DNA of 64,000 nucleotides. Origin: Mesorhizobium sp. 65-26 (lineage in GTDB: Bacteria; Pseudomonadota; Alphaproteobacteria; Rhizobiales; Rhizobiaceae). Shown piece after piece: positions 46,733 to 57,221 of the stretch (the stretch's first letter is position 1; the number at the start of each line of letters is the position of its first letter). The notes below the pieces were generated by a model. It was given only the letters and a program-made list of their open reading frames with translations, was not told the origin of the DNA and made no database searches. The stretch covers positions 59,335 through 123,334 of the forward strand of contig MKVL01000005.1 of assembly GCA_001899205.1 (NCBI GenBank), written 5' to 3'. The translations under genes were made by a program, and so were the position numbers.

Positions 46733-47326
46733 TCATGAACGAATGGAACGTCCGTTCTCTTCCCCGCCTGACGAAGGCGTGATCATGCGGGCCAGCACCG
46801 TGTCGCGCAGCAGGAAATGGTGCCGCAGCGCCGCAGCGACGTGCACCGCGACGAGGGCAATGCCGGCATAGGCGAGATACCAGTGCGCGGCGATCCAGAA
46901 GCTCTCCGATGCGTCGGATACGGCCAGGGGCAGGTTCGGCATCACGAAGAGGTCGAATGGCATGGTGGGGATTTCCAGCGTCGAGACCGAGACCAGTGCC
47001 CAGCCAGACAGCGGCAAGGCGATCTGCAAGGCATAGAGCGCGAAATGCGCCAGCGGCGCTGTCCTTCGTTCCAGCGCTCCGACCGAAGCCGGCAACGCCG
47101 GCGCCGCATTGCCGAGCCGCCAGGCGATGCGCAGGATGACCAGGCCAAGCAGCAGGAAGCCGAAGGATTTGTGCAGCTGGATCAGTTCGAAGGAGGTCCG
47201 CTGGCTGGCAGTCCGCACCATGACGAACCCCAGTGCGAACTGACCGATGAAGACGATGCCGATCAACCAGTGAAGGATGATCATCGCCCAGCCATAGCGG
47301 GTCGGGGTGTTGGTGAGGGATCGCAT
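46733..47326 (-). CDS. Cytochrome b561
   Basis: A 197-residue inner-membrane di-haem cytochrome with four helices. Haem histidines are expected in YGWAMIILHWLIG, IQLHKSFGFLLL, and WIAAHWYLAYAGIALVAVHVAAALRHH. It moves electrons between quinones and periplasmic acceptors. ATG 47326 starts the b561 homology; a longer in-frame start upstream adds an unlikely Arg-rich stretch. Probably co-transcribed with yceI. Confidence 0.9.
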   Translation of the reverse strand: MRSLTNTPTRYGWAMIILHWLIGIVFIGQFALGFVMVRTASQRTSFELIQLHKSFGFLLLGLVILRIAWRLGNAAPALPASVGALERRTAPLAHFALYALQIALPLSGWALVSVSTLEIPTMPFDLFVMPNLPLAVSDASESFWIAAHWYLAYAGIALVAVHVAAALRHHFLLRDTVLARMITPSSGGEENGRSIRS

Positions 47327-47370
47327 GATTGCAAAACGCCTGCGGCGGCGCCTTTCTTCCATAAGGCTGG

Positions 47371-47548
47371 GCCGCCCCTCATTGCCCTGCCGGGCATTTC
47401 TCCCCGTATAGGGACGGGGAGAAAGACGCCATCATCGACGATTCCGCCAATCGCCAGCATTGCAGGAGAAGCGGTGAGGTCGCGGCCAGTTCCTTCTCCC
47501 CGTCACTATACGGGGAGAAGATGCCGGTAGGCAGATGAGGGGCGGCGT
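47371..47548. repeat. Intergenic palindromic repeat (type A variant)
   Basis: GCCGCCCCTCATTGCCCTGCC at the left is matched by an inverted GGTAGGCAGATGAGGGGCGGC at the right. Inner modules are CTCCCCGTATAGGGACGGGGAG and its counterpart CTCCCCGTCACTATACGGGGAG. It is built like the 19.1 and 31.5 kb elements with diverged sequence. It lies between the convergent-side ends of the cytochrome b561 promoter region and the LysR gene 3' end. Confidence 0.8.
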
Positions 47549-47598
47549 CCGCGTTCGACGGCTTCCATCAACGTCGAGACGGTGGCCCTATTGAAGGC

Positions 47599-48498
47599 CT
47601 AGGCGCCCTGCCCACTCACCTTGAAGAAATCGACGAAGGCCCTGAGCGCCGGCCGCATTTGCCTGCGGCTTGGATAGTAGACGTAGAATCCCTCGAAGGA
47701 CGGGCACCAGTCCTCCAGCACGCGGACCAACCGCCCGTCGGCCAGCGGCACGCGCACATAGTCCTCGAAGACGAAGGCGAGACCGGCGCCGTCGACGGCC
47801 GCCTGGGCGATGAGATGATCCTCGTCCAGGATCAAAGGTCCCTCGACCGCCATCTCGATTTCCTCGCCGCCTTTCTCGAACTCCCAGCGATAGAGTATGC
47901 CGCTGGAAAAGCGGAAGCGGATGCAGCGGTGGTTCGCGAGGTCTCGCGGATGGCGCGGCCTCGGCATGGTTTCGAAATAACGCGGCGCGGCGACCAGGGC
48001 GCCGCGCATGTCCGGCCCGATGCGCACGGCGATCATGTCGCGCTGCAGGCTTTCGCCAAGGCGCACGCCGGCATCGAAGCCGCCCTCGACCACGTCGGTG
48101 AAGCGATCCTCGATGACGATCTCCAGCACGATGTCGGGATAGGCCGATGCGAAGGCGCCGAGACGCGGCGTCAGCACCAGATGCGCAGCCGTGCGCGGCA
48201 CGCTGAGCCGCAGATTGCCGGCCGGCCGGTCGCGCGCCTCGACCGCCGTTTCCAGCGCCAGATCGATCTCCGAGAGCGCCGGCCTCAGCCGCTCCAGGAG
48301 TTGCGCGCCTTCCTCGGTCGGCGCGACGCTGCGCGTGCTGCGCGCAAGCAGTCGCACGCCGAGCCGGGCCTCAAGGCTCGATACGGCGTGGCTGACGGCC
48401 GACGGGGCAAGGCCGAGCTCGCGCGCGGCGCCGCGGAAGCTGGCGCATTGCGCGACGGTGGCGAGCACCGCGAGCTGCGAGAGATGGGCGCGATTCAT
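47599..48498 (-). CDS. LysR-family transcriptional regulator
   Basis: A 299-residue LTTR. The N-terminal helix-turn-helix is SQLAVLATVAQCASFRGAARELGLAPSAVSHAVSSLEARLG, and the effector-binding domain spans about 90-295. It is divergent from the aldo/keto reductase gene with 96 bases between and probably controls it. An inverted repeat TGTTCGAT/ATCGAACA lies in the shared region. Confidence 0.9.
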   Translation of the reverse strand: MNRAHLSQLAVLATVAQCASFRGAARELGLAPSAVSHAVSSLEARLGVRLLARSTRSVAPTEEGAQLLERLRPALSEIDLALETAVEARDRPAGNLRLSVPRTAAHLVLTPRLGAFASAYPDIVLEIVIEDRFTDVVEGGFDAGVRLGESLQRDMIAVRIGPDMRGALVAAPRYFETMPRPRHPRDLANHRCIRFRFSSGILYRWEFEKGGEEIEMAVEGPLILDEDHLIAQAAVDGAGLAFVFEDYVRVPLADGRLVRVLEDWCPSFEGFYVYYPSRRQMRPALRAFVDFFKVSGQGA

Positions 48499-48548
48499 TG
48501 TTCGATTTTATAGAGCAAGCCGTGCGAAAGAGATATGATTATCGAACA
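48499..48548. promoter_or_regulatory. Spaced inverted repeat in LysR/AKR intergenic region
   Basis: TGTTCGAT (48499-48506) and ATCGAACA (48541-48548) are perfect inverted copies separated by 34 bases, and they occupy the divergent promoter region. They could be two regulator half-sites bound by a LysR tetramer. Spacing is wider than a single LTTR dyad. Confidence 0.4.
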
Positions 48549-48594
48549 TTATGCCCGGCGCTATCTCATCCTCACCGCAACAAGGAGATGCGCC

Positions 48595-49590
<996 letters not shown>

Positions 49591-49604
49591 GGCAGCGTCC
49601 TCAT

Positions 49605-49742
49605 CCTCCCCCTTGTGGGGAGGGTCGGCGCGCAGTCGAAGTGAAGCGGAGGCTGCGTGACGGGGTGGGGGTGGCGCCCTACGAGAACCCCCACCCCGCT
49701 CCGCTTCGCGGATCGACCCTCCCCACAAGGGGGAGGGTGATC
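49605..49742. repeat. Intergenic palindromic repeat (type C)
   Basis: Left arm CATCCTCCCCCTTGTGGGGA and right arm CCTCCCCACAAGGGGGAGGG are inverted copies at the ends. Inner GTGACGGGGTGGGGGTGGC.../...CCCCCACCCCGCTCCG blocks form a second inverted pair. The whole element folds into one long hairpin. It separates the convergent aldo/keto reductase and nucleotidyltransferase genes and touches the stop of the latter. Confidence 0.8.
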
Positions 49743-50367
49743 ACCACGGCACCACACTAATCTCCGGCCAATACTCCCTGGCACGTCTGCCCTTCGCCTC
49801 ATGCGTGTGCTGGTTATCAAGCGCCCGGTTCGGCGTGATGCGGAACGAAAAAATGTCGTCGAGCCCGAATGGCGCCACCAGCTCGAGCGCTCCACCTTCG
49901 TCGAAGCGCACCCCGACCGCATGCGTCCTCGAGGCGAAATAGCTCACCGACTCGCTCGCGCTCGTATAGCGCGGGCACTCCCTGCCGAACTTGACCGGAT
50001 ACCACAGGTGCACCCGCGCCTGGTTGCGGACCTCGACCGGCAGCGGCAGCCCCTCGAAATGCCCGGCCGCGCGACGGATGACCACGTCCTCGGCCTCCCA
50101 GGAGAGGTCGGCATCGTCGAAATAGAAGAGGTCGACATCCTTGATGCCGAAGCCCGGCGGCCTATCGGTCAGATGGTTCCAGATGCTGTTGTAGAGGGCG
50201 CCGGAAACCACCAGCCAGTCAGGCAGCGCAAGCGCGCGCACCCGCGCCAGCGTTTCGGCGAGCAGCGGGTCCGCCTCGACGATGGCCAGGAAGACCGCGC
50301 GTTGCTCCTCGAAGGGGAGGCCGGAATAGCGAAGATGGCGCATCGCCCTTTGAAGGCGATTCGCCAT
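49741..50367 (-). CDS. Nucleotidyltransferase family protein (DUF925/NTP_transf_6 type)
   Basis: A 208-residue protein of the DUF925 nucleotidyltransferase-like group. SGALYNSIWNHLTDRPPGFGIKDVDLFYFD holds the GS/DxD-type pocket (D-V-D). Substrate and role are unknown. It lies ten bases after the pheT stop on the same strand and may be a passenger of the phe operon. The C-terminal codons abut the type C repeat. Confidence 0.85.
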   Translation of the reverse strand: MANRLQRAMRHLRYSGLPFEEQRAVFLAIVEADPLLAETLARVRALALPDWLVVSGALYNSIWNHLTDRPPGFGIKDVDLFYFDDADLSWEAEDVVIRRAAGHFEGLPLPVEVRNQARVHLWYPVKFGRECPRYTSASESVSYFASRTHAVGVRFDEGGALELVAPFGLDDIFSFRITPNRALDNQHTHEAKGRRAREYWPEISVVPW

Positions 50368-50377
50368 CGCTCCGCAA

Positions 50378-52786
50378 TTAAGCCCGCAGCACGCCGCCCG
50401 TCTGCTTGCTGACGTTATCGACGATGCGCTTCGCCAGCGCTTCGAAATCCTCGTCGGTCAGCGTCTTCTCGACCGGCTGGATCGCGACCTCGATGGCGAT
50501 CGACTTCTTGGCCGCACCAAGCGAGGCGCCCTCGAAGACGTCGAACACCGAGACGCCGGTGACCAGCTTCTTGTCGGCGGCAAGCGCCGCGCGCACCAGC
50601 GTGCCCGCCTCGACCGCCTTGTCGACGACGAAGGCGAAGTCGCGCTTCACGGCCTGGAAAGGCGACAGCTCCAGCTTCGGCTTGGTGCGCGTCGGCTTGG
50701 CCTTCGGCTCGGGAATCGCGTCGACATACACCTCGAAGCCGCAGATCGGCCCGGAAGCGTCGAGCGTCTCCAGCGTTCTCGGATGGAACTCGCCGAAGAT
50801 GCCGAGAACGGTCTTCGGCCCGAGTTTGATGGTGCCGGAGCGGCCGGGATGATACCAGGACGGGCCGCCCGCCTCGATCTGCAGCCGGTCGACCGGCGCG
50901 CCGCAGGCTTCCAGCGCGGCGATGGCATCGGCCTTGGCGTCGAAGACGCCGACCGGACCGGCATTGCCGGCCCAGTTGCGGCCGGAACCGTCGAGTTTGG
51001 CCGTTCCACGGCGAACGCCGGCGGCGACGCGCCGCTGTTGGTCGGCGCCGTCGCCCTCATAGGTGCCGGAGACTTCGAACAGCGCAACGTCGCCTATGCC
51101 CTTGTCGGCATTGCGCTGAGCGGCCGCGATCAGGCCCGGCAGCAGCGACGGCCGCATGTCGGACATGTCCGCGGCGATCGGGTTGGCGAGCTTGAGCACG
51201 GTCTGGCCGCCGCCGAAAAGTTCGGCGTGCTTGGCCGGAATGAACGACCAGGTGACGGCCTCCATCATGCCGCGCACGGCAAGCGCGCGCTTGGCCGCGC
51301 GGGTGCGCACCTGCAGAACCGTCAGGATCCTGCCGTTGACCGCGTCATGCGCGCCGAGCGGCTGCGGGGCGATGTTGTCGACGCCATGGATGCGCATGAC
51401 CTCCTCGACCAGGTCGGCCTTGCCGTCGACATCCGGCCGCCAAGAGGGAACCTTCACCTTGATGACGTCGCCCGATCCCTGCGGCTCGAAGCCGAGACGG
51501 GTGAGGATGTCGAGGCTCTCCGCCCGGGGCACTTCGATGCCGGTCAGCCGCTTCACTTCCGACAGCGGGAAGGCAATGATCTTCTGGATATGGCCGGCAT
51601 AGCCCGCTACTTCCATTTCCGTCGGCGCGCCGCCGCAGAATTCGAGCACCAGCTTGGTCGCGAGCTCGATGCCCGGCACCATGAATTCGGGATCGACGCC
51701 ACGCTCGAAGCGGTAGCGCGCATCGGTGATGATGCCCAAGGCGCGGCCGGTGCGGGCAGTGGTGATCGGGTCCCACAGCGCCGATTCGATCAGCACGTCG
51801 GTGGTGTTCTCGTCGCAGCCGGAATGCTCGCCGCCCATGATGCCGGCGATCGATTCGACGCCATTGTCATCCGCGATCACGCACATCTCGGGCGTCAGCG
51901 TGTATTCGCGACCGTCGAGCGCCATCACCTTCTCGCCATCCCTGGCGCGGCGCACGGTGAGGTTGCCGGCGACCTTGGCGGCGTCGAAGACATGCAGCGG
52001 CCGGCCACGGTCGAAGGTGACGTAGTTGGTGATGTCGACCAGCGCGCTGATCGGGCGCAGGCCGATGGCGATCAGCCGCTGCTGCAGCCATTTCGGCGAC
52101 GGGCCGTTCTTGACGCCCCTCACCAGCGTCAGCGCGAAGCCGGGGCAGAGGTCCGGCGCCTCGATCTTGACCTTGACCGGGCAGAGGCCTTCGCCGGCAT
52201 GCGGCATGATCCCGCCACCGGTCAGGCGGCCGAGGCCGCTCGCGGCCAGATCGCGCGCGATGCCGTAGACGCTGGTCGCGTCCGGCCGGTTCGGCGTCAG
52301 GTTGATCTCGATGACCGGGTCGTCGAGATGCGCATAGGCGGCGAAGCTGGTGCCGACCGGCGCATCCTGCGGCAGGTCGATGATGCCGTTATGCTCGTCG
52401 GAGATCTCCAGCTCGCGCTCCGAGCACATCATGCCATGGCTCTCGACGCCGCGGATCTTGCCGACCGAAAGCGTCACGTCGATGCCGGGCACATAGGTGC
52501 CGGGCGCGGCGAAGGCGCCGACGAGGCCGGCGCGGGCGTTCGGCGCGCCGCACACCACCTGCACCGGCGGCTTGCCGTCGCCGGTGTCGACAGTCAGCAC
52601 CCGCAGCCGGTCGGCGTCGGGATGCTGGACCGCCGTCAGGACTTTCGCGATGACGAAGGGCTTCAGGCCCGACTTGTCGTCGACATGCTCGACTTCGAGG
52701 CCGATCGACGTCAGCCGCTCGACGATCTCGTTGAGCGAGGCGTCGGTCTCGAGATGGTCCTTGAGCCAGGAGAGGGTGAATTTCAT
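50378..52786 (-). CDS. pheT: Phenylalanine-tRNA ligase beta subunit
   Basis: An 802-residue PheRS beta chain. The N-terminal tRNA-binding OB domain ([30 protein letters not shown], then [20 protein letters not shown]), B3/4 editing domain, B5, and C-terminal anticodon-binding fold ([12 protein letters not shown]-like) appear in order, with normal length. With PheS it charges tRNA-Phe. Its ATG overlaps the stop of an ASCH-domain gene that separates it from pheS, which is unusual. Confidence 0.97.
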   Translation of the reverse strand: MKFTLSWLKDHLETDASLNEIVERLTSIGLEVEHVDDKSGLKPFVIAKVLTAVQHPDADRLRVLTVDTGDGKPPVQVVCGAPNARAGLVGAFAAPGTYVPGIDVTLSVGKIRGVESHGMMCSERELEISDEHNGIIDLPQDAPVGTSFAAYAHLDDPVIEINLTPNRPDATSVYGIARDLAASGLGRLTGGGIMPHAGEGLCPVKVKIEAPDLCPGFALTLVRGVKNGPSPKWLQQRLIAIGLRPISALVDITNYVTFDRGRPLHVFDAAKVAGNLTVRRARDGEKVMALDGREYTLTPEMCVIADDNGVESIAGIMGGEHSGCDENTTDVLIESALWDPITTARTGRALGIITDARYRFERGVDPEFMVPGIELATKLVLEFCGGAPTEMEVAGYAGHIQKIIAFPLSEVKRLTGIEVPRAESLDILTRLGFEPQGSGDVIKVKVPSWRPDVDGKADLVEEVMRIHGVDNIAPQPLGAHDAVNGRILTVLQVRTRAAKRALAVRGMMEAVTWSFIPAKHAELFGGGQTVLKLANPIAADMSDMRPSLLPGLIAAAQRNADKGIGDVALFEVSGTYEGDGADQQRRVAAGVRRGTAKLDGSGRNWAGNAGPVGVFDAKADAIAALEACGAPVDRLQIEAGGPSWYHPGRSGTIKLGPKTVLGIFGEFHPRTLETLDASGPICGFEVYVDAIPEPKAKPTRTKPKLELSPFQAVKRDFAFVVDKAVEAGTLVRAALAADKKLVTGVSVFDVFEGASLGAAKKSIAIEVAIQPVEKTLTDEDFEALAKRIVDNVSKQTGGVLRA

Positions 52787-53433
52787 GGGGTCACTCGTTT
52801 CGTGTGGTTGCGGTCGAGCACTTCCATCAGTTGGAATCGTTCACAGACCAAAATCATATCGGGCGAATAACCGCCATTGCGGGCGAAATAGGCCTCGTGT
52901 GCCTCGCGCCAGTAGCCGTAAGAAAGATCGCCTTCGCCCTCAGCGCGCGCGAAGTCGGCATCGACCTCGTCGAAGCGCTTCAGTTCGACCGAGACCGTCT
53001 CGATAACCGCCGCTCGACGGCCCTGGCCGTCGAGCACCACGTCTTGCCGGCCGACCGCCGGCACCGGCTCCCGGTCGCCAAAGTCGCGTAGCGCGCCACA
53101 GGTCGCGGTCTTACGGCCTGCCAGGACCAGTGCGAGCAACTCGTCCGCCAGTTCAGGACTGTCGCCAAAGGTGAAGGTGACGGCCGGATCGGCTATCCGC
53201 CGCCCGAATGCCCAGACGCTCGGAGTGATCTCGCCGAACAGAAGCAACTCGCCATTCGCATTTCGGTAGACATTGAGGGTCTTGGTCTCGTTCGGATAGA
53301 GCGGGTCGGCGAAAGTCAACGCTCGCGGCTCCTGGCTCCGGGGAACGATATTGCCCCGAAGTTCGGTCGTCGGCTCGCCAATACCCCAGTCGATCTGGAA
53401 CCGGCCAAGCGGCGTATCCTCTACCGTCCGCAT
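52783..53433 (-). CDS. ASCH-domain protein inserted between pheS and pheT
   Basis: A 216-residue protein. The C-terminal half (about 95-205) is an ASCH domain: [61 protein letters not shown] and [14 protein letters not shown] folds resemble PUA and bind RNA or modified nucleosides; one group hydrolyses N4-acetylcytidine. The first 85 residues form an extra domain I cannot name ([21 protein letters not shown]). It starts two bases after pheS and overlaps the pheT start by four, so it is co-translated with the synthetase subunits. A tRNA-related function is an attractive inference. Confidence 0.8.
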   Translation of the reverse strand: MRTVEDTPLGRFQIDWGIGEPTTELRGNIVPRSQEPRALTFADPLYPNETKTLNVYRNANGELLLFGEITPSVWAFGRRIADPAVTFTFGDSPELADELLALVLAGRKTATCGALRDFGDREPVPAVGRQDVVLDGQGRRAAVIETVSVELKRFDEVDADFARAEGEGDLSYGYWREAHEAYFARNGGYSPDMILVCERFQLMEVLDRNHTKRVTP

Positions 53434-53435
53434 CG

Positions 53436-54533
53436 TCAGTTGCTCAGGCCCCCGAACAGCGTCGGCATGTCGAGCGGGCGGAAGCCATAATGCGACAGCC
53501 AGCGCACATCGGCGTCGAAGAAGGCGCGCAGGTCCGGCATGCCGTATTTCAGCATGGCGATACGGTCGATGCCCATGCCCCAGGCAAAACCCTGATATTC
53601 GTCCGGATCGAGGCCACCGGCGCGCAGCACGTTGGGATGCACCATGCCGCAGCCGAGGATCTCCATCCAGTCGGAGCCTTCACCGAAGCGCACCTCGCCC
53701 GGCCGCGAACGGTCGCACTGTATGTCGACCTCGAGGCTCGGCTCGGTGAACGGGAAAAAGGACGGGCGGAAGCGCATCTTCACGCTCGGCACCTCGAAGA
53801 AGGCCTTGCAGAACTCCTCCAGCACCCACTTCATGTTGGCGACATTAGCCGACTTGTCGATCACCAGGCCCTCGACCTGATGGAACATCGGCGAATGCGT
53901 TGCGTCCGAATCCTGCCGGTAGGTCTTGCCGGGGATGACGATGCGGATCGGCGGCTTCTGCCGCTCCATGGTGCGGATCTGCACGGGCGAGGTGTGCGTG
54001 CGCAGCAGCTTGCGCTCGCCCTTCTCGTCCGGCTGGAAGAAGAAGGTATCGTGCATCTCGCGCGCCGGGTGCCCCTCGGGGAAGTTCAGCGCGGTGAAAT
54101 TGTAATAGTCGGTCTCTACGTCGGGGCCCTCGGCGATGGCGAAGCCGAGGTCGCCGAAGATCGCGGCGATCTCGTCGATGACCTGGCTGATCGGATGGAT
54201 GCGGCCGCGCTCGGCCGGCGACTGGCGAACAGGCAAGGTGACATCGACCGTCTCGGCGGCGAGGCGGGCGGCGATCGCCAGATCCTTCAGTTCGGCCTTG
54301 CGTGCGGCCAGCGCCTCGGTGACCCGGTTCTTGAGGCCATTGATCACCGGGCCCTTGACCTGGCGTTCCTCGGCGCTCATGCCGCCCAGCGTCTTGAGCA
54401 GTTCCGAAACCGAGCCCTTCTTGCCCATCGCCGAGACGCGCACCGCCTCGATGGCGGCTTCGTCGGCGGCCGCGGCGATGTCGGCAAGCAGCGAGGCTTC
54501 CAGGGTTTCAAGATTTCCAGCGGTGGCGTTCAC
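53436..54533 (-). CDS. pheS: Phenylalanine-tRNA ligase alpha subunit
   Basis: A 365-residue class II synthetase subunit. Motif 2 region ([15 protein letters not shown], and [20 protein letters not shown]) and motif 3 ([22 protein letters not shown]) are clear, with an N-terminal coiled coil. GTG 54533 is chosen: it has GAGAGAG upstream and gives the usual length. The longer in-frame ATG at 54599 would start inside the rplT terminator region. Confidence 0.95.
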   Translation of the reverse strand: MNATAGNLETLEASLLADIAAAADEAAIEAVRVSAMGKKGSVSELLKTLGGMSAEERQVKGPVINGLKNRVTEALAARKAELKDLAIAARLAAETVDVTLPVRQSPAERGRIHPISQVIDEIAAIFGDLGFAIAEGPDVETDYYNFTALNFPEGHPAREMHDTFFFQPDEKGERKLLRTHTSPVQIRTMERQKPPIRIVIPGKTYRQDSDATHSPMFHQVEGLVIDKSANVANMKWVLEEFCKAFFEVPSVKMRFRPSFFPFTEPSLEVDIQCDRSRPGEVRFGEGSDWMEILGCGMVHPNVLRAGGLDPDEYQGFAWGMGIDRIAMLKYGMPDLRAFFDADVRWLSHYGFRPLDMPTLFGGLSN

Positions 54534-54597
54534 GGCGAAACTCTCTCGGGTGGGGCAACCGGCGCCACGCGGCGCGGTACCGTCTTGGTTACATGGC

Positions 54598-54635
54598 ATA
54601 AGAAAAACCCGCGCCAGCCCTGCCAGCGCGGGTTT
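54598..54635 (-). terminator. Intrinsic terminator after rplT
   Basis: In the leftward direction AAACCCGCGC pairs perfectly with GCGCGGGTTT around an 11-base loop (arms at 54626-54635 and 54605-54614), followed by TTTTTCTT. It lies between rplT and pheS, 70 bases before the pheS GTG. There is no room for a Phe-rich leader peptide, so an ordinary rplT terminator is likelier than pheST attenuation. Confidence 0.85.
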
Positions 54636-54672
54636 CCCAAATCAAGTATTGAAGTGCTTGGGAAGGCGCTGG

Positions 54673-55074
54673 TTAGGCTACAGCGCTCTCAAAAGCGTTC
54701 GGCGTGGTGTTCTTCAGGTATTCGAGCGCGACCTTGGCCTTGGCCACCAGCGCGGCGAAAGCCTGCGGCTCGTGGATGGCCATGTCGGACAGGACCTTGC
54801 GGTCGATCTCGATGCCGGCCTTGTTGAGTCCGTCGATGAAGCGGCCATAGGTCAGGCCATGCTCGTGCACCGCCGCGTTGATGCGCTGGATCCACAGCGC
54901 GCGGAACGAGCGCTTGCGGTTCTTGCGGTCGCGGTAGGCGTACTGAAGCGACTTCTCGACCGCCTGCTTGGCGATGCGAATGGTGTTCTTGCGACGGCCG
55001 TAGAAGCCCTTGGCGGCCTTCAGGACCTTCTTGTGCTTGGCGTGTGCGGTGACGCCTCTCTTTACACGTGCCAT
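54673..55074 (-). CDS. rplT: 50S ribosomal protein L20
   Basis: A 133-residue L20: [34 protein letters not shown] at the N-terminus, [28 protein letters not shown] in the globular domain. It binds 23S rRNA early in 50S assembly and may repress its own operon. It follows rpmI by 91 bases and is followed by a strong terminator. Confidence 0.97.
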   Translation of the reverse strand: MARVKRGVTAHAKHKKVLKAAKGFYGRRKNTIRIAKQAVEKSLQYAYRDRKNRKRSFRALWIQRINAAVHEHGLTYGRFIDGLNKAGIEIDRKVLSDMAIHEPQAFAALVAKAKVALEYLKNTTPNAFESAVA

Positions 55075-55165
55075 GTCATGATCTCCTTAAAAGCAATTCC
55101 AGGAAAAGTGTTCAGCGGTTTCCGTTGGGAATTGCGTAAAAACAAACGCTGTCCGGACCGAATGC

Positions 55166-55369
55166 TCAGAGGCCGTTCGGCAGAAAATTCTTGATGACCT
55201 TCTTGCCGTCCGGTTCAGCCAGAACCATCGTGCCGCGGGCATCGCGAATGAACTTGTTGGACCGCTTGATCATGCCATGGCGCTTGCCGGCGGCGGCCGA
55301 CAGCACCTTGCCTGTAGCAGTGATTTTGAACCGCTTCTTGGCGGCCGACTTGGTCTTCATCTTGGGCAT
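55166..55369 (-). CDS. rpmI: 50S ribosomal protein L35
   Basis: A 67-residue basic protein starting [21 protein letters not shown], typical L35. ATG 55369 has an AGGAAGC site and gives the standard length; a longer in-frame frame upstream is not coding. It precedes rplT in the conserved infC-rpmI-rplT order, but 320 bases separate it from infC. Confidence 0.95.
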   Translation of the reverse strand: MPKMKTKSAAKKRFKITATGKVLSAAAGKRHGMIKRSNKFIRDARGTMVLAEPDGKKVIKNFLPNGL

Positions 55370-55442
55370 TTTGCTTCCTTTCATGGGGCCCACGATCGGG
55401 CCATTGTTCGCTCCGGGCCGACCAAAGCCCGAAAAGCAAATG

Positions 55443-55474
55443 AAACCGCCACGGCATGCCCTGCCGGGCGGTTT
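55443..55474 (-). terminator. Strong hairpin between infC and rpmI
   Basis: AAACCGCC-A-CGGCA-TGCCC-TGCCG-GGCGGTTT (plus strand) folds into a 13-bp stem with one bulge and a 5-base loop. In the leftward direction it is followed by CATTTGCTTTT, a weak T-rich tract. It occupies the middle of the 320-base infC-rpmI spacer, where no gene was found, and may be a terminator or an L20/L35-responsive leader structure. Confidence 0.55.
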
Positions 55475-55689
55475 TCTTGAACGGCGGTCCCTATACGGCA
55501 AACCGGCGGCGCGCGCAACACCTCACCGCGTGCGACGCTCTGTCCCTCGGTCTCATGGGAAATGCGGTCCGGATGGCCGAGGTCCGGTTCGGGCTGAACC
55601 GCATGAAACAGGCGAGCGCGGATCGCTCCCACCTGACGGACCATGTCGGCGCGAAGCTGAGGGCCGCGCCGGCATGATTCACAGGACCA

Positions 55690-56226
55690 TCAGCGCGGCG
55701 CGAGCACCATCATCATCTGACGGCCTTCGAGCTTCGGTTCGGCCTCGACCTTGGCGATCAGCGCCACTTCCTCGCGCACCTTGTTCAAAAGCTGCATGCC
55801 GAGTTCCATATGCGCCATCTCGCGACCGCGGAAGCGCAGCGTCAGCTTGACCTTGTCGCCTTCCTCGAAGAAGCGCCGGACGGCCTTCATCTTGGTTTCG
55901 TAGTCATGGCTGTCGATGTTCGGGCGCATCTTGATCTCCTTGATCTCGATGACCTTCTGGTTCTTGCGCGCCTCGGCCGCCTTCTTCTGGTTGGCGTACT
56001 TCAACTTGCCGAGATCGAGGATCTTGACGACGGGCGGCTGCGCGTTGGGCGATATCTCGACGAGATCGAGCCCTGCTTCTTCGGCGAGCAACAATGCGTC
56101 GTTGATGGAAACGTCGCCGCGATTCTGGCCTTCGGCGTCGATGAGCTGGACCCGGGGGACCCGGATGTCACGGTTGGAGCGCGGGCCGTCCTTCGTTGGC
56201 GCCGCGGCTTTGAAAGGTCTGCGAAT
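55690..56226 (-). CDS. infC: Translation initiation factor IF-3, AUU start
   Basis: A 178-residue IF-3. The N-domain ([29 protein letters not shown]... [19 protein letters not shown]), Lys-rich linker ([22 protein letters not shown]) and C-domain to MMMVLAPR are complete. No ATG, GTG or TTG start gives the full N-domain. The ATT at 56226-56224 does, and lies nine bases after AAGGAG. AUU initiation of infC is known in E. coli, where IF-3 rejects its own start codon to autoregulate. An ATG-only search would begin at an internal TTG and lose 44 residues. Confidence 0.93.
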   Translation of the reverse strand: MRRPFKAAAPTKDGPRSNRDIRVPRVQLIDAEGQNRGDVSINDALLLAEEAGLDLVEISPNAQPPVVKILDLGKLKYANQKKAAEARKNQKVIEIKEIKMRPNIDSHDYETKMKAVRRFFEEGDKVKLTLRFRGREMAHMELGMQLLNKVREEVALIAKVEAEPKLEGRQMMMVLAPR

Positions 56227-56436
56227 GGTCGTGGTCTCCTTGAGACGTTTCGTTCAGGGTTCTTCAGTTCGGGACTGCGGACACGCCAATTTGGGGAGCG
56301 CGCGGCGGGAGTCAATAGCACAGCATTCACAGGAAATCACCTGATCGCCGCACTGTGCCAAGCAAAGAAAGATCGGCAGTCCTTTTCGCCGGCCCACCCG
56401 CCGTGCCAAAAGGACCGGCACCACAAGGAACAAGCC

Positions 56437-57216
56437 ATGACCGCCTCCCCTCCGGTTTTCCTGGATGTCGACGGTACGAACATCGCCGTCAGGCACGCGG
56501 CGGGCCGCGCGCCCGGCGTCGTCTGGCTTGGCGGGTACAAATCCGACATGCTGGGCACCAAGGCCGAGACGCTGGCCGCATGGACGGCAGCGGAAGGCCG
56601 CGCCTTCCTGCGTCACGACTATTCCGGCCATGGCGAGTCGGGCGGCGCCTTCGTCGACGGCACCATCTCCAGATGGCTCACACAGAGTCTGGCGGTCTTC
56701 CGCCGTTACACCGAAGGCCGGCAGGTCCTCGTCGGCTCGTCGATGGGCGCCTGGATCGCGCTGCGCATGACGCAGGAACTGCGCAAGGCGGGCGAGGACC
56801 GCGTCGCCGGCCTCGTCCTGCTGGCGCCGGCACCCGACTTCACCGCCGAACTGGTCGAACCGTCGTTGAACGACCGGCAGAAGCACGACCTGACGGAGAA
56901 GGGCTTTTTCGAGGAGCCGTCCGATTATCCGAACGAACCTTACATCTACACCAGGGCGCTGATCGAGGATGGCCGCGCCAATCTCGTCATGACAGGTCCG
57001 ATCGACACCCATTGCCCGGTGCATGTGCTGCAGGGTCTCGCTGATCCGGACGTGCCGGCAAGCCATGCGCTGAAGCTCACCGCGCTGATGCCGGCGGACG
57101 ACGTGACGCTTTCACTGATACCCGACGGAGACCACCGCCTGTCCCGGCCGCAGGATCTGGAGATGCTGGTGCACGCGGTCGACGCGATGACCCAGAGAAC
57201 ATCAGCGAGGGGCTGA
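56437..57216 (+). CDS. Alpha/beta hydrolase (ABHD10-like)
   Basis: A 259-residue serine hydrolase. VVWLGGYKSDMLGTKAE is the oxyanion side, VLVGSSMGAWIALR the nucleophile elbow, and PDGDHRLSRPQDLE the catalytic His. It resembles mitochondrial ABHD10-type thioesterases/deacylases. A weak GGAAC site precedes ATG 56437. The BenE-type transporter starts six bases after its stop, so the pair is likely co-transcribed. Confidence 0.85.
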   Translation: MTASPPVFLDVDGTNIAVRHAAGRAPGVVWLGGYKSDMLGTKAETLAAWTAAEGRAFLRHDYSGHGESGGAFVDGTISRWLTQSLAVFRRYTEGRQVLVGSSMGAWIALRMTQELRKAGEDRVAGLVLLAPAPDFTAELVEPSLNDRQKHDLTEKGFFEEPSDYPNEPYIYTRALIEDGRANLVMTGPIDTHCPVHVLQGLADPDVPASHALKLTALMPADDVTLSLIPDGDHRLSRPQDLEMLVHAVDAMTQRTSARG

Positions 57217-57221
57217 TCGAC

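Noticed and set aside
54534-54672. Possible Phe-leader attenuator ahead of pheS
   Set aside because: The hairpin and T tract directly follow rplT and there is no room for a Phe-rich leader peptide before it, so it is better explained as the rplT terminator.
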